DNA from: Gordonia mangrovi
Lineage (GTDB): Bacteria > Actinomycetota > Actinomycetes > Mycobacteriales > Mycobacteriaceae
Direction: 5' to 3'
Assembly: GCF_024734075.1 (NCBI RefSeq)
Contig: NZ_CP102850.1
Coordinates: 5,084,001 to 5,148,000 of the forward strand
Length of the DNA: 64,000 nucleotides
Numbering within the stretch: the stretch's first letter is position 1; each line of letters begins with the position of its first letter. The position numbers were made by a program, and so were the translations under genes. The notes below the pieces were generated by a model. That model was not told the DNA's origin. It saw nothing but the letters and a program-made list of their open reading frames with translations, and did not search any database. Shown here one piece after another: positions 8,558 through 17,816 of this stretch.

Positions 8558-9688
8558 ATGTGCCCCGCAGATGTGTCGACCACCGACGGTACCGACTCGG
8601 CCGGCATCCCGAGGATCGGTGTCGAAGAAGAATTCATCCTGGTCGACACGTCGACCGGCCATCCGGTGGGACGCAACCGGGAGGTCGCCGAGGCGGCCGC
8701 GCGCCGCGACGTGCATCTGGATCTGGAATTGACGACCTGCCAGGTGGAGATCGCAACCCCCGCGTGCTCGACGAGTGGGGAGGTACTCGCTGAGCTGCGG
8801 CGTCTGAGGTCGGTGGTGGCGGCTGCCGCGCACGAGGTGGGCGTCGGCGTCATCGCGACCGGCGTGCCACCGACGGTGCCCGATGCCTTTCCGATCACCG
8901 ACACCGAGCGGTATCGCCGCATCGGGGAACACTTCGGCATGCTCGCGCACGAACAGGGCATCTCCGGCTGTCACATCCACGTCGACGTCGTCGACCGCGA
9001 CGTCGCCGTCGGCGTCAGCAATCATCTGCGTCGGCGGCTCCCGGTTCTGCTCGCCCTGTCGGCCAATTCGGCCATCTACCGCGACTCCGACACCGGGCAT
9101 GCCAGTTGGCGTTCGGTGCTGTGGAACCGCTGGCCGGCGTCGGGTCCCCCACCGCATCTGCGCTCCCGACAGCACTTCGAGCAACTCGTCGACATGTTCG
9201 TGTCGTCGGGCGCGATCCTCGACGACCATATGGTCTATTGGGACATCCGGCCGTCGGACCATCTGCCCACCATCGAGATCCGGATCGGCGACGTCCAACA
9301 ACATGCCGCGGACGCAGCAGGTCTCGCCACGCTGGTACGGGCGCTGGTGATGACCGCGACCGCCGACCTCGCCGCCGGTCGCGTCGCTCCGGAGGTGGAC
9401 GACGCGGTCCTCTCCGCAGCGCTCTGGAAGGCGGCCCACGACGGCATCGACGGTGACGGGATCGATGTGCTGACGCAGCAGTCCGCAGCCGCGCGCGACA
9501 TGGTCGCCGGGCTCATCGCCGACATCGGACCGAGTGTGGCGAAGCTCGGCGACCAGGATCAGATCGAGCACTACCTGACCCGCCTGGATCGGCACGGCAA
9601 CGGCGCCGTCCGGCAGCGTGCCCGGTTTTCCGAGCACGGCCGCGGATCGGCGGTCGTGGCGGCCGCCATGCTCGCTTTCACCGAGTGA
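8558..9688 (+). CDS. carboxylate-amine ligase / glutamate-cysteine ligase type 2 (YbdK family)
   Basis: A 376-residue member of the GCS2/YbdK ATP-grasp-like family. The N-terminal RIGVEEEFILVD and HLDLELTTCQVEIATPACS motifs supply the conserved glutamates for Mg-ATP; GCHIHVDVVDRDVAV and the late DIRPSDHLPTIEIRIGDVQ are also family signatures. Members join glutamate (or another carboxylate) to an amine such as cysteine; the true substrate in actinomycetes, which use mycothiol rather than glutathione, is not settled. ATG 8558 gives the family's usual length; the frame stays open to 8462 across the tandem repeat, but those residues have no counterpart. Confidence 0.85.
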   Translation: MCPADVSTTDGTDSAGIPRIGVEEEFILVDTSTGHPVGRNREVAEAAARRDVHLDLELTTCQVEIATPACSTSGEVLAELRRLRSVVAAAAHEVGVGVIATGVPPTVPDAFPITDTERYRRIGEHFGMLAHEQGISGCHIHVDVVDRDVAVGVSNHLRRRLPVLLALSANSAIYRDSDTGHASWRSVLWNRWPASGPPPHLRSRQHFEQLVDMFVSSGAILDDHMVYWDIRPSDHLPTIEIRIGDVQQHAADAAGLATLVRALVMTATADLAAGRVAPEVDDAVLSAALWKAAHDGIDGDGIDVLTQQSAAARDMVAGLIADIGPSVAKLGDQDQIEHYLTRLDRHGNGAVRQRARFSEHGRGSAVVAAAMLAFTE

Positions 9689-9714
9689 CGCCACCGATCA
9701 CCCGGGCACGGCAC

Positions 9715-9720
9715 TAGGGT
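9715..9720 (+). promoter_or_regulatory. -10 element of ilvD, leaderless-type spacing
   Basis: TAGGGT ends 7 nt before the ATG at 9728, so transcription would begin at or next to the start codon. No ribosome site is visible between, which fits leaderless translation, common in actinobacteria. Confidence 0.5.
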
Positions 9721-9727
9721 TGCCGTC

Positions 9728-11443
9728 ATGACCGATCCAACTCAGCCCGACACGGACATCGACATCAAGCCCCGCAGTCGCGACGTCACCGACGGGCTCG
9801 AGAAGACCGCAGCGCGCGGCATGCTGCGAGCGGTCGGGATGGGCGACGACGACTGGGTCAAACCGCAGATCGGGGTCGGCTCGTCGTGGAACGAGATCAC
9901 CCCGTGCAATCTCTCGCTCGACCGCCTCGCGAAGGCCGTCAAGGAGGGTGTGTATGCCGCCGGCGGCTATCCACTGGAGTTCGGCACGATCTCGGTCTCC
10001 GACGGTATCTCGATGGGCCATGAAGGCATGCACTTCTCACTGGTCTCTCGAGAGGTGATCGCCGACAGCGTGGAGACCGTCATGAACGCCGAGCGACTCG
10101 ACGGATCGGTGCTGCTCGCCGGCTGCGACAAGTCGCTGCCCGGGATGTTGATGGCGGCGGCCCGGCTGGACCTGGCGAACGTATTCCTCTACGCCGGTTC
10201 CACATTGCCCGGCTACGCCACGCTGTCCGACGGGGCCGAGCGGCAGGTGACGATCATCGATGCGTTCGAGGCGGTCGGGGCCTGCTCACGGGGCCTGATG
10301 AGCCGCGAGGACGTGGACACGATCGAACGGGCGATCTGCCCGGGCGAGGGCGCCTGCGGTGGGATGTACACGGCGAACACGATGGCCAGCGCCGCCGAAG
10401 CGTTGGGGATGTCGCTACCCGGCAGCGCCGCTCCCCCGGCCCCTGATCGGCGTCGTGACCGGTATGCACGGGAGAGCGGTGAGGCGGTCGTGCAGATGCT
10501 GCGCCGCGGCATCACCGCCCGCGACATCATGACCCGCGAGGCGTTCGAGAATGCCATCGCCGTGGTGATGGCGTTCGGCGGGTCCACCAACGCGGTCCTG
10601 CACCTGCTCGCCATTGCCAACGAGGCCGAAGTACCCCTGTCACTCGACGACTTCGCACGTATCGGCGCCAAGGTGCCGCACCTGGCCGACGTCAAACCGT
10701 TCGGCCGGCACGTGATGACCGATGTGGACCGGATCGGCGGTGTTCCGGTCGTGATGAAGGCGCTGCTCGACGCCGACCTGCTGCACGGCGACTGCCTGAC
10801 GGTGACCGGCGAGACCGTCGCACAGAACCTCGCGGGCATCGCGCCGCCCGACCCCGACGGGCTGGTGCTGCGCGCCACCAGTGAGCCGATCCATCCGACC
10901 GGCGGCATCACCATCTTGAAGGGATCACTCGCCCCGCAGGGCGCCGTGGTGAAATCGGCCGGCTTCGACTCAGACGTCTTCGAGGGGGTCGCCCGGGTCT
11001 TCGATCGCGAACGCGCGGCGATGGATGCACTCGAGGACGGCACGATCACCGCCGGCGACGTCGTGGTGATCCGCTATGAGGGCCCCAAGGGCGGCCCCGG
11101 CATGCGCGAGATGCTGGCGATCACCGGGGCCATCAAAGGTGCCGGCCTCGGCAAGGACGTACTCCTGATGACCGACGGCCGATTCTCCGGCGGCACCACC
11201 GGCCTGTGCGTGGGCCATGTGGCCCCGGAGGCCGTCGACGGCGGCCCGATCGCCCTGGTGCGCGACGGCGACCGCATCCGCCTGGACGTGGGCAAGGGCA
11301 CGCTGGATCTGTTGGTCGATCCGGACGAATTGGCGCGGCGCGCCGACGCCTTCGAGCCGTTGCCGCCGCGCTACACCCGCGGCGTGTTGGCGAAGTATTC
11401 GAAGCTGGTCACATCCGCGTCGGAGGGCGCCGTCTGTCGATGA
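9728..11443 (+). CDS. ilvD: dihydroxy-acid dehydratase
   Basis: A 571-residue IlvD, close to the mycobacterial enzyme in length and sequence. It dehydrates 2,3-dihydroxy-3-methylbutanoate and -pentanoate to the 2-oxo acids in valine and isoleucine synthesis. The [2Fe-2S] ligands are visible in three places: CNLSLDRLA (Cys about 60), LAGCDKSLPGM (about 128) and GEGACGGMYTANTMAS (about 208). ILKGSLAPQGAVVKSAG and FSGGTTGLCVGHVAPEA in the C-terminal half are also diagnostic. The protein acts in the cytoplasm. No other ilv gene is close, so it is probably a single-gene unit under its own promoter. Confidence 0.96.
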   Translation: MTDPTQPDTDIDIKPRSRDVTDGLEKTAARGMLRAVGMGDDDWVKPQIGVGSSWNEITPCNLSLDRLAKAVKEGVYAAGGYPLEFGTISVSDGISMGHEGMHFSLVSREVIADSVETVMNAERLDGSVLLAGCDKSLPGMLMAAARLDLANVFLYAGSTLPGYATLSDGAERQVTIIDAFEAVGACSRGLMSREDVDTIERAICPGEGACGGMYTANTMASAAEALGMSLPGSAAPPAPDRRRDRYARESGEAVVQMLRRGITARDIMTREAFENAIAVVMAFGGSTNAVLHLLAIANEAEVPLSLDDFARIGAKVPHLADVKPFGRHVMTDVDRIGGVPVVMKALLDADLLHGDCLTVTGETVAQNLAGIAPPDPDGLVLRATSEPIHPTGGITILKGSLAPQGAVVKSAGFDSDVFEGVARVFDRERAAMDALEDGTITAGDVVVIRYEGPKGGPGMREMLAITGAIKGAGLGKDVLLMTDGRFSGGTTGLCVGHVAPEAVDGGPIALVRDGDRIRLDVGKGTLDLLVDPDELARRADAFEPLPPRYTRGVLAKYSKLVTSASEGAVCR

Positions 11444-11520
11444 CCGACCATGCGGACCGCTCGACGGGCAGGTGATGACACATGATGGTCCATCTGTGTC
11501 TTGCTGCGTAGGATCGTGCC

Positions 11521-12075
11521 ATGCACCTGACCGAATTGATGGACAACGTTCCGTCCACCACGGAAGCGGCACTGGAACTCTTCGACTCGGCACCCGCTGT
11601 CGAGACCGACGCCATGATCGGCACGTGGCGCGGCGCCGAGCTCCCGACGAACCATCCGATGGACGGTCTGCTGGCGGCGAGCGGATGGTGGGGCAAGCAG
11701 TTCGTGGACGCCGAGACGGTGCATCCACTGTTGTTTCCCACTCCCGACGGCCAGGCGTTGTGGCCGATGAATCCGGCCTTTGCATTCAGTGGGGTGCCGC
11801 TGGCCGCCAAGGCTCCGTCGATCAAGTCGATGTCCTTCGGTACACCGATCGCCGCCACCCGACTGCTGTGGCGGGCCCGGTCGGCCAAGGCGCGCCTGCG
11901 CACGACCCGATACCGCGGCGTCGACACCGCCACGATGCTCTACGACCAGCTACCGATCAATGACGTGTTCCGGCGGCTCGCCGACGACGCCGTGCTCGGC
12001 GCGATGGACCTGAAGGGTTCGGATCGGCCGTACTTCTTCGCCCTGCGGCGCGACAACTCTCTGCCCGTACGCTGA
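11521..12075 (+). CDS. GXWXG / DUF4334 domain protein
   Basis: A 184-residue protein of the DUF4334 type. The N-terminal domain contains GTWRG (residues 38-42), the GXWXG motif, and SGWWGKQFVD; the C-terminal domain carries VDTATMLYDQLPINDVFR and ends with MDLKGSDRPYFFALRRD, both typical. The function is not established for the family; the fold has been compared to small ligand-binding barrels. TAGGAT at 11509-11514 is 6 nt before the ATG, a leaderless arrangement. It follows ilvD by 77 bp but has its own promoter. Confidence 0.85.
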   Translation: MHLTELMDNVPSTTEAALELFDSAPAVETDAMIGTWRGAELPTNHPMDGLLAASGWWGKQFVDAETVHPLLFPTPDGQALWPMNPAFAFSGVPLAAKAPSIKSMSFGTPIAATRLLWRARSAKARLRTTRYRGVDTATMLYDQLPINDVFRRLADDAVLGAMDLKGSDRPYFFALRRDNSLPVR

Positions 12076-12104
12076 TCGGCACCGGCTCGCCGACGGATCT
12101 GCGG

Positions 12105-12542
12105 TCAGTCGAGGCAGAACTCGTTGCCTTCCGGATCAGCCATCACGATGTGGCCGCCTTCCAGCGGTGGCGCCGGTTCGTATCGGGCGATGCGGGTGGC
12201 TCCCGCTCTCAGCAGTCCAGCACATTCGGCCTCGAGCGCGGCCATCCGTTCCTCGCCGGTCAGGCCCGGTGCCGCGCGCACATCGAGGTGCAGGCGGTTC
12301 TTGCCGACCTTGGACTCGGGCACCCGCTGGAAGAACACGCGTGGCCCGTGACCGTCGGGGTCGACGATCCCGGACGCGTCGTTGCGACGATCCGGCGGGA
12401 TGCCCAGCGCGTCGAGGGCCGCATCCCAGGAATCGAATCCCGGCGGCGGACTCTGTACCCGATATCCCAGGGCCGCGCTCCAGAATTCGGCCAGCGTGCC
12501 CGGATCGGCGCAGTCGATCGTGACCTGAAGTTCCCGGGACAT
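12105..12542 (-). CDS. VOC family (glyoxalase-like) protein
   Basis: A 145-residue vicinal-oxygen-chelate protein. The N-terminal MSRELQVTIDCADPGTLAEF, the central DPDGHGPRVFFQRVPE and the C-terminal GGHIVMADPEGNEFCLD form the paired beta-alpha-beta-beta-beta halves of the glyoxalase_6 type. Metal ligands are only partly recognisable, so it may bind rather than transform a ligand. ATG 12542 is preceded on its strand by GTGAGGCAG, a fair ribosome site; the open frame upstream to 13004 is antisense to the lipoprotein gene and is discarded. Confidence 0.8.
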   Translation of the reverse strand: MSRELQVTIDCADPGTLAEFWSAALGYRVQSPPPGFDSWDAALDALGIPPDRRNDASGIVDPDGHGPRVFFQRVPESKVGKNRLHLDVRAAPGLTGEERMAALEAECAGLLRAGATRIARYEPAPPLEGGHIVMADPEGNEFCLD

Positions 12543-12681
12543 ATCTGCCTCACTCCCACGATGGTCGGTGCGCGACCCACCACTGGTCATCGGCGAGCGG
12601 CGGGATCGCAGTACCCATCCTGCCCGGCCACCAGGACAGCCGGTGTCCGCTATTGCCGACTCGCTCGGTAGCGTTGCGGCC

Positions 12682-13272
12682 ATGTTCACGGTGCGCCGAG
12701 CGGCGCTGGCCTCGACCCTGCTGCTGACCATGGCGCTGAGCGCCTGCAACTCCACCGACGACGCCACCTCGGAGTCGACCGGGCAGGCCGCGGCGAGCAC
12801 CGTCGCGACCACGGACTGTCCCTCGGGTGCACCCGACACCTCGGCCACCCCGGCGTGGGAGTTCAGCGGGGCGACCGGCGCGATCGCCGTGATCGCCCCC
12901 ACCGATGACGCCGCCCCGGGCGTCGAGGTCACCACACCCTTCTCGGTCGACGAGACCACCGTGCAGACGTTGGAGCCCGCGTCCGGCGCGATCGTGGAGG
13001 ACACCGCAACCGTCTCGGTGTGCTACCTCGGGGTCAACGGGCGTGACGGCTCGGTGTTCGACAGCAGCTACGAACGCGGCGCCCCCGCCGAGTTCCCCCT
13101 CGACGGCGTGGTGACCGGCTTCCAGAAGGCCATCGCCGGACAGAATGTCGGTGCCACCGTGGCGGTCGCGATGACCTCGGCGGACGGGTATCCGCAGGGC
13201 AATCCGCAAGCCGGAATCCAACAGGGCGACACCCTGGTGTTCGTCATCGAGATCCTCGGCGCCGAGGGCTGA
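12682..13272 (+). CDS. FKBP-type peptidyl-prolyl cis-trans isomerase lipoprotein
   Basis: A 196-residue secreted lipoprotein. The N-terminus has two arginines, a hydrophobic core and the lipobox LSAC with Cys 22, followed by a Ser/Thr/Ala-rich linker. An FKBP fold occupies about residues 80-196: VSVCYLGVNGRDGSVFDSSYERG, FPLDGVVTGFQKAIAGQNVG and QQGDTLVFVIEILG are the classic FKBP strands. It should catalyse proline isomerisation of exported proteins at the outer face of the membrane. ATG 12682 was chosen because the signal peptide starts there. Confidence 0.9.
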   Translation: MFTVRRAALASTLLLTMALSACNSTDDATSESTGQAAASTVATTDCPSGAPDTSATPAWEFSGATGAIAVIAPTDDAAPGVEVTTPFSVDETTVQTLEPASGAIVEDTATVSVCYLGVNGRDGSVFDSSYERGAPAEFPLDGVVTGFQKAIAGQNVGATVAVAMTSADGYPQGNPQAGIQQGDTLVFVIEILGAEG

Positions 13273-13298
13273 TCGGCGAAACCCCGCAGATCGCGGCC

Positions 13299-14171
13299 CT
13301 ACCCGTCGGACTCCAGCCGCGCCACGTCGTTCCGCGCCACGTCGAGCTCATCGTGTGCGCGGTCGAGAGCGTCGCCGGCCGTACGGAGTTGCTCGGCGGC
13401 CGCGTCGACCTGACGCAGCGCGAACCGCAGCTCGGCATCTCGCCGTTCCAGCTCAGCGCGTAGCCGTGCGCAGTCCTCGGCGAGTTCGTCGGCACGAGCA
13501 CGTGCCGCGGCCATCTCCTCCTCGTGTTCGGCGACGTCGGCGGTGGCCGATCGTTCGGCATCCTCGGCCTCGGCGAGAGCTTGCCGGGCTCGTCGCAGCG
13601 CCAGATCCTTGTCGCTCGCGCGCGCCGGTTCCGGCGCTTCGGACTCGGGCTCCGCAGCGGCCGGCTCGGTGTCGGCGTCGGGTACGACGAAGACCGCGGC
13701 CGGCCCGAAGCCGCTGTACTCGGCTGCGGTCACGAAATGTCCACGCCGCAGCAGCTCGGCTATCTCCTCGTCGGCCACCGCGGCGCGCAGAGACTGTCCC
13801 ACCTCGCGGGTCGCGTTGTCCGACAGTGACACACCCTGCTGCCGGGCGCCGCGCGCGACCGACGTCGCGCACTCGGCGACCAGTGTCTGTCGCCGGCCGG
13901 CCAACTCGCGCAATCGATCCGCCGACGACCTGCGCTGTGCAGCGAGCAGTTCGGCCGCCAGGTCGAGCAGCGCCGCGACGCCGTCGGGATCGGTACGTAC
14001 CCATTGATTGATCGCCCAGGCGACCTGCGTGGGCCGTCGCAGTGACGTGATCTTCCGAGCCAACTCGCGATCGCCGGCCGCTCGAGCCTCGCGGGCGAGT
14101 TCGGTGCGTCGCCCGACGAACTCGCCGGGCATCATCCCGTACAGCTCGTCGGTCACCTCGTCGATGGTCAT
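13299..14171 (-). CDS. conserved coiled-coil protein, function unknown
   Basis: A 290-residue protein. The N-terminal half (1-170) is a conserved helical region with GEFVGRRTELAREARAAGD and RRPTQVAWAINQWVRTDPD, seen in many mycolata. After an acidic Pro/Glu linker (about 170-195) the C-terminal 95 residues form a continuous heptad-like coiled coil rich in Ala, Glu and Arg. There is no signal peptide or membrane segment, so it is cytoplasmic. I recognise the family as actinobacterial conserved hypothetical but know no function. Confidence 0.75.
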   Translation of the reverse strand: MTIDEVTDELYGMMPGEFVGRRTELAREARAAGDRELARKITSLRRPTQVAWAINQWVRTDPDGVAALLDLAAELLAAQRRSSADRLRELAGRRQTLVAECATSVARGARQQGVSLSDNATREVGQSLRAAVADEEIAELLRRGHFVTAAEYSGFGPAAVFVVPDADTEPAAAEPESEAPEPARASDKDLALRRARQALAEAEDAERSATADVAEHEEEMAAARARADELAEDCARLRAELERRDAELRFALRQVDAAAEQLRTAGDALDRAHDELDVARNDVARLESDG

Positions 14172-14350
14172 CGGCCCATCCCGACGCAGCCGACGACGGT
14201 CCGGCCGGGCGCCCGGCTCATCGCTTACCGCTCACTCGCACACCTCATCACTACCGCATCGTCCTAGGGTGGTGACCGCGGTCGGCCCCTGCCACCACCC
14301 CGCCCGGCCGTCGGTGATGGCCCGCCGAGAATATGCCTACCCTGGGCGGC

Positions 14351-15121
14351 ATGGCTGCCCAAACGCGTGTGAACACATCCCTGGCCATCGTCGCGCTCGT
14401 GGGTGCGATAGCCCAAATCCTGGCTCCCGTGGTCCCGTTCGCGGGTATCGGCGCATCTCCCAACGAGTCGACCGTAGATCTGCTGATCACCCCCGCCGGC
14501 TACACTTTCTCGATCTGGAGTGTGATCTACCTACTGTCGTTGGTGTTCGGCGGAATGATGGTGCTGACCAGATCGACGGGCACCGGCGCCCCGGCACGGG
14601 TCACCGCCGACGTCTCGGTCGCGTTCTTCGGCGCTGCCGTCTGGATTCTGTTGTCGGCGGCCGAGTGGCGGTGGATCACCTCGATCGTCCTGACGATCAT
14701 GACCGTGGCCCTCATCGACGCCGCCCGCATCGCTGCCGGTCCGCGCGATCCGGACACACCTGCGTGGCGTGCCGCCCTCACCCGCGTGCTGGTCGGCATC
14801 TACGCCGGCTGGGCGACCGCCGCCGTGTTCCAGAACTGGGCGTCGGATGTCGCCGCCGCCGGCGCCGATGCCGACGCGCTGGGATGGCAGATCGCCATAT
14901 TGCTGGCGGCCGCGGTGTTCGCGATCATCGTCACGTTGTTTCTGGGCGGGGTTCTGATCGGCTATCCCCTCACGGTGATCTGGGCGTTGATCGGCATCAT
15001 CGTCACCGCTGCCGGTGAGACACCGACCGTCGCCGCAGTCTGCCTGGCCACGATCTTCGTGTTGGTGATCGCCACCGGGATCTCGCTCTACGCGATCCGC
15101 TTGCGCGCTGACAACGTGTGA
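14351..15121 (+). CDS. TspO/MBR-like multi-spanning membrane protein
   Basis: A 256-residue hydrophobic protein with about seven or eight transmembrane helices. The segment TPAGYTFSIWSVIYLLSLVF resembles the tryptophan-rich sensory (TspO-related) long family, in which PAGY.F.IW is the hallmark. The ligand is unknown; TspO proteins bind porphyrins or cholesterol-like compounds. TACCCT at 14338-14343 lies 7 nt before ATG 14351, suggesting a leaderless message; an alternative ATG at 14333 would add six residues and place that hexamer inside the gene, so I prefer 14351. Confidence 0.65.
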   Translation: MAAQTRVNTSLAIVALVGAIAQILAPVVPFAGIGASPNESTVDLLITPAGYTFSIWSVIYLLSLVFGGMMVLTRSTGTGAPARVTADVSVAFFGAAVWILLSAAEWRWITSIVLTIMTVALIDAARIAAGPRDPDTPAWRAALTRVLVGIYAGWATAAVFQNWASDVAAAGADADALGWQIAILLAAAVFAIIVTLFLGGVLIGYPLTVIWALIGIIVTAAGETPTVAAVCLATIFVLVIATGISLYAIRLRADNV

Positions 15122-15173
15122 CGTGACGACACCGCATTGGCCGCCACGCCATTCTGCGACGCCGACCCCCGAC

Positions 15174-16949
15174 TCAGAGGCCGAGTTCGACCATCCGGCG
15201 GGTGATCCGATCGTCGGTGGTGACCACCGGCGCGTCCGAACCCACCCAGGCGTCACCGCCGAAGTAGGTGGTCATGATCTTCTCGGCGGTGCGGGTGGCG
15301 ATCGCCTGGGTGGTGAGCGTGGGATTGGGTCCGCCGAGCGAATTGGCGAGCACCGAGTTGTCGGCGATGAACAGCCGATCGACAAACCTCGCCTCCCCGC
15401 TGGGCCGGGCCACCGAATTGGTGGCCGAGTCCCCCATCCGCATCGACGAATGCACATGCAGCAGCAACGGCGCCCAATCCAGTCGGTAGACAGTCCGCGC
15501 CCCGGCCTTGCGTAGCAGCTGTGCGGCCCTGGTCGCTACGTATTCGCGGTTACGTCGGGTCGGCGCGGATCGTTTCCGGATGTCGATGTCGATCTTCGCG
15601 ACCGCTCCATTCGAGTCGGCGGGCATCGCCGAGGGGACGATCCGGCATTCCGGCTCCACATGGTCGTCGGTGATACACAGGATGTTCAGCATCCGATCGA
15701 TGCCGTGCGCCATGAACTCGCGCAGTTCCGCACCGGCCAGGCGACCGGTCGGCCCGTCCCAGGCTCCCCGCATCCCGCGCCCGTTGGTGTACTGACCACG
15801 AATCCCACTGTTGGACAACGTCATCGTGAACGCCTGGATCGCGGGCGTGACACCCGAGTTCTCCAGACACCCGTAGCCGGGCAATTCGACCCGCGCACAC
15901 GAGTTCGCACCCCGGGTGTTGCCGGTGTCCACATCGAACAGGCCGACGACCCAGTCGAACCAATGATCGGTGTGTCCACGCCCCACCCAGTCGTTCGGGT
16001 TGGGCAGGCCGCTGTTGAACCACAGCCGCGGACTCTCGGTGGCGCCGGCCGACAGCACCACGACCCGGGCGTCTTCGCGCGATTCGGCGCCGGTCGTGTT
16101 GTCGCGCCACGTGACACCGGTGGCGCGGGTCTTCTCGCCTCGTTTCTCGGAATGGATCTGCACCACGAAGCAGTCGGTCTTGAGTTCGACCGCCCGTCCG
16201 CCCGGTCGCACCGCGTCGGCGGCCAGACCGAGCGGGACGTAACTGTTGTCGGTCGACCTGCGGGCGAAGAGATTGCGTGGCGCCCGCGCAGGTTGGTAAC
16301 AGCCCTGAAAGCAGTGACCGCAGAAGGTGCACCCGCTGGCCTGAGGATGGACGAGGAGTTCCGACTGCGAGGTCCTCCCCGCGGTGCCCCCTGGGTGCAG
16401 GATGCAATTCGGTTGCGGGCGAAAGGAAGCACGGGTGGTGTCCCGGGACCGCTGCAGCGGCAGCCCCAGCCCCTCACATCCCCGGAAGAACAGCGCTTCC
16501 TTGGTGCCCATCGGCGCCGGCTTGACCGGAAGGGTCTCCTCCACCCATTCCAGATAGGGCACCAGTTCCCGGTAACCGAACGGGAAACGGTGTGCCGTGT
16601 CGTACCGGGCCGCATCAGCACCTCGATAGTCGGCGAACACACCCGGGTACGGTCGTGGACTGTTGCCGAAGAAGTGTTGGGTGGTGCCGCCGACGCCGGC
16701 CAGCTCCCAGACGAAGCTGTTCTGCGCCCACTCCCGATACCAGCCCGCCTTGCTGCGGTCCGCGGGCCCGAAGCGCAGGAATCCGGCCGTCGGGTCATTG
16801 GCGTCGAACTCCAGGTGCGACCACTGACTCTCCGGATTCGCCTGCCGCGGACCGCCTTCGAGAAGCAGCACGTCGAGGCCTTGGCCGGCGAGTTCGGCGG
16901 CCACCACCGGGCCACCACCACCGGCACCGATCACGATCACGTCACGCAC
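15174..16949 (-). CDS. GMC-family FAD oxidoreductase with a CX2CX2CX3C motif
   Basis: A 591-residue flavoenzyme. The FAD-binding VIVIGAGGGGPVVAAELA starts at residue 4 and GGTTQHFFGNSPR follows near 88. The C-terminal half has HSSMRMG and GGPNPTLTTQAIA, with the His and Asn that usually abstract the substrate proton in GMC enzymes. Cys 207, 210, 213 and 217 form CTFCGHCFQGC, spaced like ferredoxin [4Fe-4S] ligands. Iron-sulfur clusters are known in the catalytic subunit of bacterial FAD-dependent glucose dehydrogenases. The protein has no signal peptide, but the gene 3 bp upstream encodes a Tat-signal partner, so export as a complex is plausible. The substrate (alcohol, sugar or sterol) is unknown. 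Confidence 0.85.
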   Translation of the reverse strand: MRDVIVIGAGGGGPVVAAELAGQGLDVLLLEGGPRQANPESQWSHLEFDANDPTAGFLRFGPADRSKAGWYREWAQNSFVWELAGVGGTTQHFFGNSPRPYPGVFADYRGADAARYDTAHRFPFGYRELVPYLEWVEETLPVKPAPMGTKEALFFRGCEGLGLPLQRSRDTTRASFRPQPNCILHPGGTAGRTSQSELLVHPQASGCTFCGHCFQGCYQPARAPRNLFARRSTDNSYVPLGLAADAVRPGGRAVELKTDCFVVQIHSEKRGEKTRATGVTWRDNTTGAESREDARVVVLSAGATESPRLWFNSGLPNPNDWVGRGHTDHWFDWVVGLFDVDTGNTRGANSCARVELPGYGCLENSGVTPAIQAFTMTLSNSGIRGQYTNGRGMRGAWDGPTGRLAGAELREFMAHGIDRMLNILCITDDHVEPECRIVPSAMPADSNGAVAKIDIDIRKRSAPTRRNREYVATRAAQLLRKAGARTVYRLDWAPLLLHVHSSMRMGDSATNSVARPSGEARFVDRLFIADNSVLANSLGGPNPTLTTQAIATRTAEKIMTTYFGGDAWVGSDAPVVTTDDRITRRMVELGL

Positions 16950-16952
16950 AGA

Positions 16953-17816
16953 TCAGAACTCCTCGAATCCCTGGTAGTAGCCGATGAAATCGTCGTGGCC
17001 GTCGACGAGCCCCTGCGTCCGATAGCGGGTGATATCCCAGGCGACAGGGCGTTTGAGCAGGCGGCCCGCGGACTGATCGTAGAGGCGGTGTTCGCTCCAG
17101 ACGGTGAATGCCGAACCGTCGAGGAGGATTCCGCCGACGAACCGCAACACTCCCGACGCCGACCCGCGCAGCGGTTGGGGCAGTGCGTTGTCGAAGATCG
17201 CGGCGAGATCGGCGAGTGGACGCTCGATCAGTTCGAAGGTGCGACATTTGGTTCGGTAGTCGGCGTTGGCGAACGGCGAGGCGAACGGTCCGGCCAACGG
17301 CGCCCCCGCCAGCACCGCGGCCACATCCACCACGAGCCCTGCCAGCAGCGACAGCGGGAAAGTGCGCTCGTTGTCGGCGATCCCGAGCCCGCGATCGACC
17401 GCGTCGGCGGTCCGTTGGTCCGGCAGCGGCACGGAGCCGGCGCCCAGATCGGCAAGCGTCACCGACAACGCCACTGCGACGGGGCGCACGAGTTGGTCTC
17501 CCTGGGGCAAGAAACGGTCGACCAGGCCGATGAACTCGTCGGCGGCGCCATCACTCATGGCTCCGCCGCCGCGCACACTGACACCCTGCCGCACCGAGTA
17601 GGGGTCGTCGCCGGGCATCACCATCACCGCGACCCCCCGCAATGCGTCACGCGAGGAGATGCGCAGACCGCCGAGCACCTGCCGCGCGGCCGCGGGCATA
17701 TCCGCGTAGCCGTCGGGTGGTGCGGCCGTTGCCGCCGGCCCCCGCGAGATCGCTGCGAGGACCGCAGTCAATCCGGTGGTGACCAGCAAATCCCTACGAC
17801 TGATGGGTGAAAGCAC
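16953..17816 (-). CDS. Tat-exported DUF5987 protein, likely partner of the GMC oxidoreductase
   Basis: A 287-residue protein with a twin-arginine signal: SRRDLLVTTG at residues 6-15, a hydrophobic stretch and Ala-rich cleavage region up to about 32. The remainder is helical and matches the DUF5987 family, which I recall beside GMC oxidoreductases. It ends 3 bp before the GMC start, so the two are cotranscribed and probably translationally coupled. By analogy with the small (gamma) subunit of FAD-dependent gluconate and glucose dehydrogenases, it may carry the cofactor-loaded oxidoreductase across the membrane. That role is inference. Confidence 0.75.
   Translation of the reverse strand: MLSPISRRDLLVTTGLTAVLAAISRGPAATAAPPDGYADMPAAARQVLGGLRISSRDALRGVAVMVMPGDDPYSVRQGVSVRGGGAMSDGAADEFIGLVDRFLPQGDQLVRPVAVALSVTLADLGAGSVPLPDQRTADAVDRGLGIADNERTFPLSLLAGLVVDVAAVLAGAPLAGPFASPFANADYRTKCRTFELIERPLADLAAIFDNALPQPLRGSASGVLRFVGGILLDGSAFTVWSEHRLYDQSAGRLLKRPVAWDITRYRTQGLVDGHDDFIGYYQGFEEF

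Noticed and set aside
7776..8558. Intact 260-codon gene starting with an epimerase-like N-terminus
   Set aside because: Only the first 40 codons look like a protein; the rest is antisense to the SRPBCC gene.
12105..13004. 299-codon model of the VOC protein
   Set aside because: The upstream half is antisense to the FKBP lipoprotein gene; the family begins at 12542.
15660..17810. 716-codon plus-strand open frame
   Set aside because: Antisense to the GMC and DUF5987 genes, which carry clear family motifs and a Tat signal.
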